From NCBI RefSeq assembly GCF_963678635.1, contig NC_087069.1, forward strand, positions 6,185,472 through 6,249,471: a stretch of 64,000 nt of DNA, given 5' to 3'. Below the pieces are notes generated by a model, which had not been told where the DNA came from, made no database searches, and was given only the letters and a program-made list of their open reading frames with translations. Origin of the DNA: Symsagittifera roscoffensis. Its lineage: Eukaryota > Xenacoelomorpha > Acoela > Convolutidae. This document shows positions 1-12,388 of this stretch, in pieces; position 1 is the stretch's first letter; each line of letters starts with the position of its first letter. A program made the translations under genes and the position numbers.

Positions 1-147
1 CGTGATGTTACGCTGTAAAGTATGAAGAACAAATCTGTTGTTCAGAATTGTCAATTTGTTCACCATGCCAAATTTCATTGCATTATGACAATTTTAAAAA
101 GACTTTTCAAAATTGAATTTGAAAGGGGGGGAACTGAAAAAGAGCCC
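1..147 (+). repeat. B-family MITE, 5'-truncated by window edge
   Basis: The segment matches the inner and right half of a short inverted-repeat element found intact at 1024-1206, 29508-29722 and 31768-31983. It ends in the family's right terminus, AAAAAGAGCC. The left terminus lies before base 1. It has no coding potential. The copy carries a 3-base TGT insertion near base 40 relative to its relatives. Confidence 0.8.
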
Positions 148-189
148 AAATTTTACTACATGCAAAATGGCGCTTGAACAATTTTTGAG

Positions 190-402
190 CCAATATATTC
201 TAATTTTTCGGGGTGCGTCGACGGAAAAAAGCGCTTTTGGTGTTTTTAGAAAATTTCCTGCAGCGCAAATGTTTTGGTCAAAATAGGGTCATAATACTGT
301 TTTGGGAGCATTCGGAAAATCGTTTTGGTCGACCTAAAAAAATTTCAATTTTTTTTTTGAAAATCCGCGCCCCTCGAGAAAAACCTTGATCCGCCCCTGA
401 TC
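190..402. repeat. hAT-like repeat fragment (right end)
   Basis: The right end reads GATCCGCCCCTG, the reverse complement of CAGGGGCGGATC, a terminus type typical of non-autonomous hAT elements. Its interior (GGTCGACCTAAAAAAA and flanks) recurs at 1370-1450. The left end is not clear. From about 403 to 811 I see only AT-rich DNA ending in a G-rich run, with no gene. Confidence 0.5.
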
Positions 403-952
403 TATATATTCAAATTTAAATGTTTGCTGTTGTTGATAGCTATGAATAATGTTTACCATTTTTACCAAGCAATTTTTTTACTAGGCTGGGTTATAAATGG
501 TATACCTATAAAAACATTCTGTTGGCGGTGAACAAGGAAGAGAGTTTAATGAAAAATTGTCTTAACTTACCAAACATTAAACTATTATTGGTCATTTTGA
601 TTAGTTGACTTAGTGCGCGACCTAGGTTACAAGTAATTGCATGAAATAATGAGATAAGCTAGATTTATTTTGCAAAATAGGCACGTGGTTGCGCGTTTTC
701 TACATCTATAAGCTCAGAGAAATTATTATCCATTATGACCCCCACACTCCAGCGGATTTAAAAGGGGGGGGGGGGGTAGGGCGAAGCGAACGCTCTTCCC
801 ACCCCTTCAGGCAGGGGTGGATTTAGGGAGGGGGTGGTGGCGGACGCGATTTTTTGTCAACATTTTCCAAAAAGTGCCCAAAAACGTATTTTTTGACCTG
901 TTTTTTAAAAAAGTTTGATTGCGGCGCAGACAGATTGGACAAAACAGCTTCT

Positions 953-1345
953 GGCTCTTCCCCATCCCCTCCCCCCACCTGAAAACTTTTTTATGTAAAT
1001 TTGTTGACCACATTGTCCGATTGGGCTCTTTTCCAGTCCCCCCCTTTTCAAAATACAGAGCTTACGTGATGTTACGCTGTAAAGTATGAAGAACAAATCT
1101 GTTCAGAATTGTCGATTTGTTCACCACGCCAAATTTCATTGCATTATGACAACGTTAAATAAGCTTTTCAAAATTAAATTTGAAAGGGGGGAACTGGAAA
1201 AGAGCCTCCGATTGTTATGAAAATTTACATACAGACTAATAAGGCCACGAACATATTTGGTCTTCATACTCAACCTCGTAAAACCACTCGTTACACTAAT
1301 ATATTGAAGCTCGTGTGAGGTGGGGAGGGGGAAGGAAAAAGAGCC
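953..1345. mobile_element. A-family MITE, middle layer, split by a B copy
   Basis: The ends are GGCTCTTCC and GGAAAAAGAGCC. The flanks CAGCTTCT (945-952) and CAGCGTCT (1346-1353) match at 7 of 8 bases. The two halves join across the B insertion at the duplicated octamer TCCGATTG. They then match the A-family core, including ATATTTGGTCTTCAT and AAAACCACTCGTTACAC, seen at 21449-21671 and 27124-27333. Confidence 0.8.
1024..1206. mobile_element. B-family MITE, inner layer
   Basis: This is a complete 183-bp copy with ends GGCTCTTTTCCAG and CTGGAAAAGAGCC. It is flanked by perfect 8-bp duplications TCCGATTG (1016-1023 and 1207-1214). The duplication splits an A-family element, so B moved after A. 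No protein is encoded. An 8-bp duplication is known for the hAT, P and Merlin groups; the mobilising transposase is not in this window. Confidence 0.9.
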
Positions 1346-1498
1346 CAGCGTCTTTTTAGTGCTTTAGGAGAGGTCGAAAAATCAATTTAGTCGACCTAAA
1401 AAAAAGGTCGTCAAAATTTCCGCCCCCCCCCCTTGAGAAAATCCTAGATCGCCCCAGCCTCCACGTTATGAAAATCGGATGAGCTCTTTCCTTGTACC

Positions 1499-1907
1499 TG
1501 GAACCTGATCTAAACTACATTTTGTTATTGGATAAATTAGATATTTTACCACTGTAAAATATTTAATATTAACCAATCATAATCCATCTAACTAACAACC
1601 CACTTATTTGTAAGTGCTGAAATTACTTAAAATTTCAGCACCAGATAGATTTGAATTAAACATAGAAATAAGTTACCTCTCCAAGCGAACTTCAGCAGTT
1701 GCAATAAACCAGTATACTCTAGATCTATTGAGCCTAGCAGAGACTAGTTAAACACTCTGAGACTAGTAGATATAAGAGTAAGATTAGGATCGGTATTAGA
1801 CTAAGAAGTTGCACGAATCTATCCGGCCGAAAATAAGATAGCGTGACGAGCAGACGGTGTACCCTATCCGAAATTACTCTATGAGTTAACCTCAAGGACC
1901 TAACTCA
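1499..1907 (+). repeat. 5' LTR of the Ty3-like element
   Basis: It starts TGGAACCTGATC and ends CCTAACTCA, giving standard TG...CA termini. It aligns end to end with 19956-20364 at the same length. Differences concentrate in the first 250 bp; the last 170 bp are identical. It holds a perfect hairpin at 1614-1641. Confidence 0.95.
1614..1641. promoter_or_regulatory. Conserved palindrome in the 5' LTR
   Basis: GTGCTGAAATT and AATTTCAGCAC form an 11-bp perfect stem around a 6-base loop. The same site in the 3' LTR (20071-20098) keeps the stem and extends it to 13 bp. It could be a DNA-binding palindrome or an RNA hairpin; the role is unknown. Confidence 0.6.
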
Positions 1908-1909
1908 TC

Positions 1910-1928
1910 TGGTGCGACCATAAGTCTC
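1910..1928 (+). promoter_or_regulatory. Primer-binding site of the Ty3-like element
   Basis: Two bases after the LTR, the sequence TGGTGCGACCATAAGTCTC begins with TGG, the complement of a tRNA CCA end. Its position is right for a tRNA-primed minus-strand start. I did not identify the tRNA. Confidence 0.75.
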
Positions 1929-3148
1929 GAATAAGACCTTAATAGCTTAGAATTATCCAAATATAGATTAGAAAACAGACAAAAAAAATTCAAACTGTTA
2001 CGCGATGAAACTTAATTGAAATGTCTCTACGACTCAATCGATCAGAGCCGCTATTCCGCACAACACGAGAACTACCCGGTATTGGAAGAAGACCTCGGAC
2101 GAGAGACGATATACGACTACGTAGAAATTTACCTTTTAGTTTCATGGTTTTACGGCAAAAGCCAACACAAACTTTTATATTTAGAATCTTATTAGCAATG
2201 AATTTAGATTTTCATTTGCAAACATAAAATTTTGAAGTAAACCTTCATGATTATTTCAGGCGCTAAACAAAATTACTAATGTACAATAACGATTGATAAA
2301 AAGATCTCAAATCGTTTTCTCAACTTCTGCAGTATTATATAAAACATATTTGAAAAATATTTATTGAAAACAAAAATAAAAATTAGTAGCATGACAATAA
2401 ATAGTTAGTAATTATAAATCATCCTGTTGTTCCAGCTTCATCACCTAAACATAACAGCAATCATAAGCCAACTAACATCATTAAAAACTAAAACTTTTTA
2501 TCAAATAAATTTAAACCATTTTAAACTTAAATTTACTTAATTTTAAACTAGATAATCAAGGCTTATCTTTGGATCTTAATAAATTTTCTATCTCATTAAT
2601 TTTAAATTCTGATCATCAAGGCTTATCCTTGGATCAAAAAGAACTATTTTGATCTCACCACCCACTTATCAAGTGTCTAACGACCTCAAACGTCAATTCA
2701 CCATCCAACCTTTTCAAAAGACCCAGGACTAATGGAAATTTTTAATAACACTAACCATTCAAATTAGGCTAAACAGTGAAGAACTTCGGTTATTCATCCT
2801 TCACTTGAACCCTCCTCTTACCAGAACCAGGATAGATTTTAAACTTAGTAAGTTTAAAATCGTATCTAACGAACTACTTGCGTTCTAGTTATACCTGAAC
2901 CTTGTGGATCGAATTACAACTCCAAGCCTTGAACACAATCACTACCCCTAAGTAAGATTAAGTAAGTTAACACCTTAACTTAGACTAGCCACGAGAAATT
3001 CAAAAAATCATTCTCCGGAATCGATATACTTTTCTCTCCAACCCTGAACAAAAAGACCCAGGTTAAGCTAACCAAAAAATCGTAAGGACTAACAGTCTAG
3101 GAAAGTAAAAATCACTAATAACTTCTAGCATCCCTTATCCTAAACCTT
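1929..3148 (+). other. Leader of the Ty3-like element
   Basis: This is a 1.2-kb stretch before Gag. It holds one 68-codon Arg-rich open frame starting with ATG at 2021, which could be a leader exon, since GT dinucleotides suitable as donors occur within it (for example at 2078). A 21-base phrase, ATCAAGGCTTATCTTTGGATC or close to it, occurs near 2558 and again near 2619. The rest is AT-rich with no gene. Confidence 0.5.
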
Positions 3149-6100
3149 ATGTCATTCAAAAATTTAGGAAATAAACAAACAATCGTTTTACACAATTGTG
3201 AAATAGACAACCAAAAATACGATCTTGTAATAACCCCATATACACAAACAGTTGGATACATTCGAACAAAACGACAAACAATAAAAAGAAAAATTATAAG
3301 CAAACAAAGACAAATCACACAAAAAAGATTTTCGAAAAAATAGAAACGCATTTTCCGAATCAGAAGCCAGCAGTTTAGACGAATTATACAAATTAAAAGA
3401 ATCAATAAATAAAAATTACCCCATCCATGATCAATTATGTTTTTCCGATTTAGAAACAACTTCAAACTCATCAAAAAGAGGAAAAAGAAGAAGAAAAAAG
3501 ATATATAAACACAAACCAGTACACCTATTTAATTGGAATCAACCAATTAGACATATTGATAATTATATATTAACAGTCATCAAACGAAAAATTGAGCCAC
3601 ACTCAAAGTGACGAAAGTCCAGATGAAGAAGCAGTTTTTCCTTTTCTTATTGATTCACTCAATGATAGAGGACAAACACGATTTTGTAAAAACTAACTCG
3701 GAAATTTGTTTGAACCAGGAATCAGTCCATGCAAAGCAGAATTCTCGGATGTAAAAATCAAAAGACAAATTATAGAACATTATTTGAAAGACATATGTAA
3801 TCTAACACGACAAAACGGAATCTACACCATAGAATTCAGCACACCACGAACAGCTCATAACAAATATGTAATTCAAACAGACAATATTGATTTAGAATTT
3901 TCAAAAGTATTCATAGAATATATCAAAAGCATACAATATCATAATTCACAAAGAGCAAACTCCATATTTACTAACGAAGTTTTTGCAATTATATATAGTT
4001 ATAATTCTATATTAGAAAAAACAGAAGTTCAAAGCACGTCACCAACCGAAACATCCAAACATACAAAACTAAGAAACAAAATCACAGTATTTTAAACATT
4101 TTTACATATAATCGGCGAAAATTTCACCAATAATGAAGTCTCACAAAACACTAAACATGATTTGCAAAAAATTTTAGCATGGTTTATAATAGATTATTTT
4201 ACCCACAACCTAGATTTATTTTCACAAGCAAGAAAAAATTTTAGACCCAAAGTACCAATGACGACACTGTCATTGTAGAACCATCAGATTACGTTTGTAA
4301 CCCTGAATGGTCTCATCCAGCATTTATAAATATTCCACAAGATATCTCGAGTCAAGCAATAAGTACAATATCTTTTCACAGAGATTATGTAAAAGTAATA
4401 CCATTAACGATTGACTCAACACCATTAAATTATAATACATTTTACCTGATACACGAAATAACAGCTTAAATTCAACAGTCATGCATAATGAAAATCTCAA
4501 TGGAACCAGAAATCTTACACAGCAAGACATTCAAACACCATCACACTTCATAAATGAAGAAATCGTCTAAACAACAGTACACCCAAATCTGACAACACCA
4601 AAAAATACAAATACATCACTAACACAAGTAACCTCACAATCGACCGTTAAACCTTCAGTTGCTCCAAAAGATTCACATATGGACTATCAGACGTACAGAA
4701 CAATGACAAAATCGTCAAAAACACGAAAAACGTTCACAAGAAACACTTTTGCAGAACACAATCATAATTATGCATACCAAACAAAAACAAATCAACCCCC
4801 CCCCCCAAAAAAAAAAATACACAAAATTTAAATCACGTATGTTCCCATTATTGGAATCTCCCAAAAACATCGACCAATTCAGTAAATTTTTCAGATAATC
4901 CACACCCTCCACAGGATTATAGTGAAAGTTACCCATTTTTTCAACAAAATACAAATAAACAACAAAAACCATATAACACAAATTATTTATCATCTGATGA
5001 CGATGATTATCATCAACCAGATATTTTTGCACCATATACTAAAGAATATCGCACACAGAGACCGCGACAATCTCAACCATCTAAAATATGAAAATTTAAT
5101 ACAAAAACCAACAGATATACAAAATCCACAACAAATAGATCTACAAAACCCATTTAACATACAATCTTTTCAACCAATACAACCACAAAACCCAATGTCA
5201 ATGCTATCTTATCAACCAACCCAAATGCAAAATGAAATAACAAAAAATCAACATCAAACTTTTCACAAATGCCAAATGCCGCAGAATCACTACAAATGAC
5301 TATGAATCCATACCTCATGGGTGGATTGTCAATAACATCGAATAAACAACTAATGGTATTCACAGGAACAGACCCTGAACAATCTGTAGAAGATTATTTA
5401 AATGCAGTAACAGCAAATTTAATTTTAAATATAGGACCAAAACCAATTAATACACCACTCCATCAAAATTGTATACATAGACGCACAGCGTTAATATAAA
5501 CAACACTAGATGGCGCAGCTCAAAAATTGTTTCCAGTATTACCCATAGAAAAAAAAATCAGATTGGAAAAAATTTACACAAGAATTTTCAAAAATGTTTG
5601 GTTCTGACAGATACAAACAACATCAAAAATTTTATGCAACAAAATACGCAGATTACCAAATGAAATAATTAAACAAATAGCAGTTCGAATCGAAACACTA
5701 GTTCGAAAAGCATATTCACTCAATACACATGACTAAAAAAAGACAAAAATGACAGAAATTTTAAGGATGACCTTAACACCTCAATTAAGGAAAATAGCCA
5801 TAAAAAAAGAGAGCATCTCATCCTTCCTCATTTCGAGAACCAGATTTAGATTTTAGAAAATTAGTAGATAAACTAGAACGAGCAGAAATCACAATGAAAC
5901 TCGAAGAAACAAAAAATCTAAAACTACAATATGTTAATCGGATTGAAACAAATACTACACAAAAAAATAACATACAAGAATCAGACACAGACCTGATTGA
6001 AAAAATTATTGAAAAACTACACATCTACGAACGAAATCCAAATTTTAAAGGCAAACCATCTTTCAAAAAATGGTGTAATTACTGCCGACGATACGGACAC

Positions 6101-7196
6101 AGTATCACCGAATGTAGACAAAAACAACAAGATAATCAGAATAAACCTGAAAACCACAAAGAACCAAATAAATCATTCTATCAATACATGAAAAAAGATC
6201 AAAGTCTACCAAACAAAAAAATATATAGTAAGAATAGTTCAGGAAAACCACTTCCAAGTAACTCAAATTACTCAAGAAATCAATCACCATATAACTCCAG
6301 TTATAGAGGTAGATCGCCCGAACGAAGAAATTCACCAAAATTTCTCACAAAATAGATATAGTCGATCGAATAGCCAAAATAACCAAAGTAATTATTCCCG
6401 ATCGAATTCAAACACAACAGAATTTGTTTCTCCATACAGTTCCCTTTCAAACCCAAGGAATAGACACTATTCCAATAATAGATCACGAAAGTCATCGTAT
6501 AACAGAAATAGAAACTATTCACACAGTAGAAATAGAAGTTATGCTAACAATCGAAATCAGAACTATCCAAACAATAGATCAAAGAATAACTCATATAATA
6601 GATCGAATTATCACAGATCAAATGATAACTATCAAAACAGATCACGAAATAATTCACAAAATCGAAACTCAAGTTACAATAATCGATACAGAAACTATTC
6701 CCAATCACCACATAAGAATAATAACCGTTACCCCGATTCTAAACATCGATACAGAAGTAACGCACCAAAACATCAGAGACACATTAATCAAGTGCAAACA
6801 AATGAAGAAACAACTTCAGACCCCCCAGGTATTGATGACACAGGAAGTAATGAATTACAACTGAAGCACATAAATTGTGAATCATCGGATACTGAAAGCG
6901 ATACAGATAATACCATCTCTGTAAAAATGATAACATTCAAAAACGACTATGAACCTATCATATACGAACAATCTTTTACTTCACATATATATGAAAATCA
7001 ATTGGAACTTCTTCATAATTACTATATTGGACCCATTAATAATAATACACAAACTACACAAGAAGTAAACGAAATTAACACGGTAATTAAACCTGATAAA
7101 AACGATGTAACACATTGCTCAAACACAAAACATATTTATCAAAATTTACAAAAAGAACAACCAAGAGAAAAATTTGGACAATTCCATTTCCCTTAG
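3149..7196 (+). pseudogene. gag: Broken Gag of the Ty3-like element
   Basis: Gag is the structural protein that packages element RNA. The open pieces begin at ATG 3149 (short basic N-terminal part) and continue at 3706-4095, 4922-5499, 5894-6355, 6424-6864 and 6792-7196 in shifting frames. The stretch near 5290-5700 looks like a capsid region (GTDPEQSVEDYLNAV). A single CCHC knuckle, C-x2-C-x4-H-x4-C, lies at about 6073-6117 (WCNYCRRYGH). It is followed by a long Asn/Ser/Arg/Tyr-rich tail to about 6790 and then an acidic segment before the protease. At about 4 kb the region is much longer than a usual Ty3 Gag, and I cannot place the N-terminal kilobase in any known domain. Many stops and frameshifts make it non-functional. 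Confidence 0.75.
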
Positions 7197-7199
7197 AGA

Positions 7200-10100
7200 G
7201 TCCAAGAAACAAAGAATTTCAACCACCAGATCTTGAAATTGATTTTTTAATTGACTCAGGAGCAGAATCAATTATAATTAATATTCCTAAATGGAATGAA
7301 AATAAAGCATTGCATTCAAATTTAAATCCTCCTGAAACTCTACTAAATTAGCAACAGCACAAGGATCAACATTAGTAAATTATGGAAACATCCAATTATT
7401 CCTTGTTCCCACAAGAACAATGGAACAAAACAAGATTTTAAACAAGCCTTTCAAACAAATATTTCATATTACTGATATTAAGCACAATATTATTGGCATA
7501 CCATTCATAACTAAACATATACCAACAATCAACATCTTAAATAGTAAGATCCATATCAAAGATAAATATACAAAAACAAAAAATACAGCCTTAACATTCT
7601 TTCAAAGATTAAACAAACAACCACCATTTTTCTCAAAAATTTATCCTATTTATAATCAAGAACGGAAACACATGAAATCATTATCAGGAAAAATATATAT
7701 ATAATTTCTCAATAAAACAAGTTCATCAGTATAACAAAAATCAAAATAAACAACAACTTTCTACGTCAGACTTCGAATTTAAACCTAATCACAAATATTT
7801 CAAAATAACAATCTCATCCATAAAATAATCAAAAAATACGAAATCCGATATTATTTCATTACATGTGTATAACAATACACCATATCAAATAACAATACCC
7901 TCAGGACTTTTGGGATATTGCGAAACAAACAATTTTACCTATAAATGAAGTAGCCTACCGAGTTAATAAGATACTACAATTATTAGATACTTACCAATCA
8001 ACAATTCTTGACGAAGAATTATCCATAAATAAAATATTAAGTAATGAAAAAAGAAACACAAACTATTTCACAAAAACACCATATTTTAAACCGACATTCA
8101 ATATAACAAATTACACAAAAAAAAACAACAAAAATTTTTAACAATGTTTAATTTTCAACACTCACAAATCACACAAGATGAATTTGATAAATTAGCAAAA
8201 CAACAGTTAAAATATTCAACAGTCTATGCAACATCAAAGTTTGACGTTGGAAAAATTAGTTCATCACTACACCTTCCATTAAAACCTGATGCAGTTTTCA
8301 AAAAACAAAGAGCAAGTAAAGTACCAATTCACTTACCCGACAAGGTAAATACATTACTTGATATTTTAGAACAATACGAAATTATCTCACCCGTAAATAA
8401 AGAAGAACAACCAAAAGGTAACACCTTCATTAACCCTGTTATCATTCTAGCAAAAGGTGAATCACTAAAAAATAGTTTTAGACGCTAGATACCTCAATTC
8501 ACTAATTCACGAATCAAAATGCAATTGGCCTTTTGAACCCACACAAGTTATCTTAACAAAGATAAATGGTAAATATTTCACAACCGCAGATATGAATAGT
8601 GCTTATAATCAAATGCCACTAGATGAACAATCACGACCTTTAACACAATTTGTTATTGGAAATCAACAATATGAGTTTAATCGCTTATTCTAAGAAATAT
8701 CCATAGGACCAGCAGCTTTTTCAGCCTTTATGAGTAAAATTTTTAGAACATTAATACTCAAGAAAAATGCAATAACCTATTTAGATGATGTTCTTATGCA
8801 ATCACAAACCAAAGAAGAGATGTTTACAGTTTTAGAACAATATCATAAAATACTTCAGAACGAAACTCTGAAAGCAGCCCCTGATAAATCACACTTCTTT
8901 TTAACACGCGTTAAATTTTTAGGACATAATATTGAAGGAAACACTATCACTCTATTAAAATCACGCATTGATGCAATCCAAAAACTTCAGCCACCTACAA
9001 ATAAAAAGAAAATCCAAGAATTGCTTGGAATAATGAATTTCTTAAGTAAGTGTGTTTACAAAATGCAATTATACTTGAGACCTTTCTATAACATCCTCAG
9101 ACAACAAAATAATTTTGAATGGACCACTGAACATCAAACAAGGTTTGAAGAAATTAAAAAATTTTTGACAGAACAAATTTCAAACACAATTCCAGATCCA
9201 AATCAACCATTCTATGCAATGTGCGATGCTTCAATTTTTGGCATCGGCGCAGCATTGCTATAATCACATAAAGAAACAAATAAAATAAATCTTATATCAG
9301 CAAATTCACGATTATTCACAAGCAGAGCTACGACTCTCAACTCTATTGAGAGAATGTACAGCTACAATTTATACACTTACAGAATACGAATTTCTGATAC
9401 TTGGATCAAAACACCCAACAGTTCTATTTACAGATCACAAACCAATTATATTTCTTTTCACACAAAAATCAAATCCTAATTATAGAGTTTATAGATTTCA
9501 ATTAATTCTAATGAAATTTCCAAACTTACATATAGTTTGGACAGCAGGAAAGAATCTTGCATTACCAGACACATTAAGTCGAAATACACCACCTGAATTA
9601 CTTACACGAAAAACTACAGTTGAAACACCACAAAATATTAAATTCTATCTCGCAAAAAATGAAACATCACCCCGACTAGAATGCAAATACGCAGTAAAAA
9701 CTGACATTGATCAATTACAAATAAATAGTCTACAACACTTTCCACTCTACTTAGACTGCCAAAATAATCCTTAAGAAGTTGATTTATTAGGCACTTCTAC
9801 TTTTAAACCAATTCCATACTCACAATGGATAAAAAATAATACTCAACATAAGAGAATAAAACAACACTCGCATAAAAAAGACCTTTTTCCATTAATTGAA
9901 AAAGAAAATTTGACCGATAAAAAAAATTTATCAGGACCACAAACAAATGATTCAAAATACACAATAATTCAAGTTTTTGACCACAATGACCCACTTGACA
10001 TAATTCCCCTATCAAAACTAGAAATTGACAATACTTTTCTCCCCCCAACAGATAAAGTTACACTTGAACTTTTAAAACAATATCAAAATCTCGACCCAGT

Positions 10101-11820
10101 AATTAGACAATAAAATCATGGCACAAATACAAAACTAAGCCCGTAAAAGCTGATACCACAATTTTAGGAAACAAAACACTCCTCCGGTATTTCAGAAAAT
10201 TTAATAAAACAACAATAAAGGAAAATACAGTCTTTTAGAATATCAATTAAATGATTCTAAAGTTCCCTGCCTACCTTTAAGTATGATACTAATAGCTTTT
10301 AACATGCAAAAAATACAAAAAGACACTCCGGATCAGAAAAAACATTCTTGAACTTTACACAAACTTTTTATTTCCCAAATGACCTAATTTGGATAAAAGT
10401 ATTATGCAATGATTGTATAATATGTCAATTGAACAAAACCTATCCAAATCCAAAACAAATTGCACAGAAACAAGATTTTAAAGGAAAAAGTTTATATTTT
10501 AACTATCGCATTTCATTCGACACAAAAAGACCAATTTCACCATCCTCTGAAGGAAACTCCTATCTTATGGTAATTGTTGATGCATTTACACATTATGTAG
10601 CACTCAACCCAGTACCACATTGTAACGCTTATTATGCTTACAAAACACTTTATGAACACTGGATAGCTAAATTCGGATTACCCGAAATCCTAGTTACAGA
10701 CAACGGTACAGAATTTATAAATAATGAAATCATCACACTATGCCACTTATATAACATCAAACATAAACCACGTACATCTCATGCACCTTGGACAAACGGT
10801 TTAGTCGAAGGTATGAACCGTTCACTACAAGAATATCTCAGATGTATCAATAATGGAAATGATACAAGATACATAGAATGGTCAGCAGATGTAAAACTAT
10901 TTCCCTTATCATATAATTCACAATACGACAATCTTAGGAATGTCACCATACGAAAATTTTTTTAATCAAAAGATACTAAAACCAATTATGTTTATAGCAA
11001 ATGCCCATAAAAATGCAAAAGTTTATTGCCAACCAAATAAAGATTCAATTTGTTATAACCTACCTTTACACCTACCTTTATCATTTTCATCATTCACAAA
11101 TTCTTAAATTAGCCTCCAGCACACATACCGAATGGATTTTAAATAGAGATGAAAAACACAATGAAATTTACCAAAAACCAACAAAGAAGTTGTTACAAAG
11201 GCAAAAAGTTAACCACCAAATTAATTCACGCTTTACGCCAACCACAGATTCAAAAATTGGAACATTTGTCTTAATACCTTACTTTAATACGAAAAAGGAA
11301 TCTCTACAAAATTACAACCTCTTCAAAAAAGGCCACACCAAATATTTGCCAAACCCACTGACGTAACGTATAAACTCACAGAATCAACTTAAAAAATTAT
11401 TCAACATCGTAACAATCTATTGCCATACTACCCAAAAGAATACGCATTACGCGAATTAACTCAATTATATTCTTTTACAGGTTTAAAAGTTATTCAAAAT
11501 CATACACATGCAGAAAAAGAAATAAATGTACAGGACAACATTCATCATGAAAAACAAAATCAAAAACAAACCACAGCTCAAAACAATCCAAAAACGCCAG
11601 ACATAAAAATACCTCAAAAAAAAAACAGGAAAATGACAAAAAAAAATTACCACAAGAACAAGTAGAAAAATCAGAACATAGAGAATTATCACGACTTAGA
11701 AATCAATCACGTAAAAATTACAAAACATTCATCCCACAATCTAAAATATTTAAAAAAGTTGAATTTCAAAACAACTTTGATTTTAAAATTAATAATTTTT
11801 ACACCTCTAAATCATTTTGA
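7200..11820 (+). pseudogene. pol: Broken Pol: protease, RT, RNase H, integrase
   Basis: The domains run in Ty3 order. An aspartic protease motif (LIDSGAES) lies at about 7244-7270. Reverse transcriptase covers about 8250-9260, with motif A TADMNSAYNQM near 8585 and the catalytic YLDD at 8778-8789. RNase H has CDASIFGIGAALL near 9220 and TDHKPI near 9430. In the integrase, a Cys pair (CNDCIICQ) near 10395 is what remains of the zinc-binding region; the core has its three acidic residues in SFDTKRP, TDNGTEF (about 10696) and GLVEGMNRSL (about 10799). The tail runs to about 11820 and is Lys/Gln-rich. Frame breaks occur near 7350, 7705, 8487 and 8690 (an in-frame TAA just before the YLDD part), and near 9262, 9774, 10113 and 10965. 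The active-site residues are visible, but the gene is not translatable as one protein. Confidence 0.9.
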
Positions 11821-12373
11821 ACTTTCATATTTTGAAGATAACATGCTGAAACATACGCAACAATTCTAGTTCAGATTCAGCCAATAGGATTCACTCAAAT
11901 CCGTCACCTTCTATATCTCTAACACCAACCTATTAGCCGATAGATATTAAACTCCAGGCCTATCTATAACTATAACTTTACAACCTCCAGGTCAAAAATA
12001 AGCAACTCACTAAAATTTGACAACTAAAATAAATACCACCATAATATTACAACCCTCCCCTATCTAATAACGCAAAGATCAACAAGATTTTCCCAACTCA
12101 GACCTCAAAAACCCTCCAACCAAAAATGGCGAATTAGCCTAAAAAGAAAAGGACCATAATCATTTGGCCTAAAGTACAAATAATTCAAAAGTACCCCAGA
12201 TCACCCAACAGATAAAAATAAAGCAAAGAAGACCTCACGAACACCATAAAATTAGGCACCAACAATTTTTCACAAAACTCAACCCACTTGTCAAAAAACC
12301 AATAAATAATCCGACCACACTTGAATCTCGCCCCAAACAACAAAAAATATTCAACGAAGGAATCATTTCTTAA
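11821..12373 (+). other. Spacer between Pol and the third gene
   Basis: This 550-bp AT-rich spacer has no open frame of note. It ends in a strong pyrimidine tract and splice-acceptor-like site just after its border. It may act as an intron end for a spliced subgenomic message. Confidence 0.4.
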
Positions 12374-12388
12374 ATGTTTTTCTTTCAG
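12374..12388 (+). promoter_or_regulatory. Candidate splice acceptor for the third gene
   Basis: The sequence TGTTTTTCTTTCAG|ACAG is a near-ideal 3' splice site (cut after 12388). It lies at the very start of the membrane-protein frame. If used, the ATG would have to come from an upstream exon, perhaps the leader frame at 2021. Confidence 0.5.

Larger units (their letters stand above)
812..1457. mobile_element. hAT-like MITE, outer layer of a three-level nest
   Basis: The left end CAGGGGTGGATTTAGG and right end CTAGATCGCCCCAG are degenerate inverted repeats of the CAGGGGCGGATC type. The flanking octamers CCTTCAGG and CCTCCACG agree at 6 of 8 positions, which could be a decayed 8-bp target duplication. 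An A-family MITE sits inside it at 953-1345, and that copy is itself split by a B-family MITE. There is no transposase. The hAT assignment rests on the terminus and the 8-bp duplication only. Confidence 0.55.
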
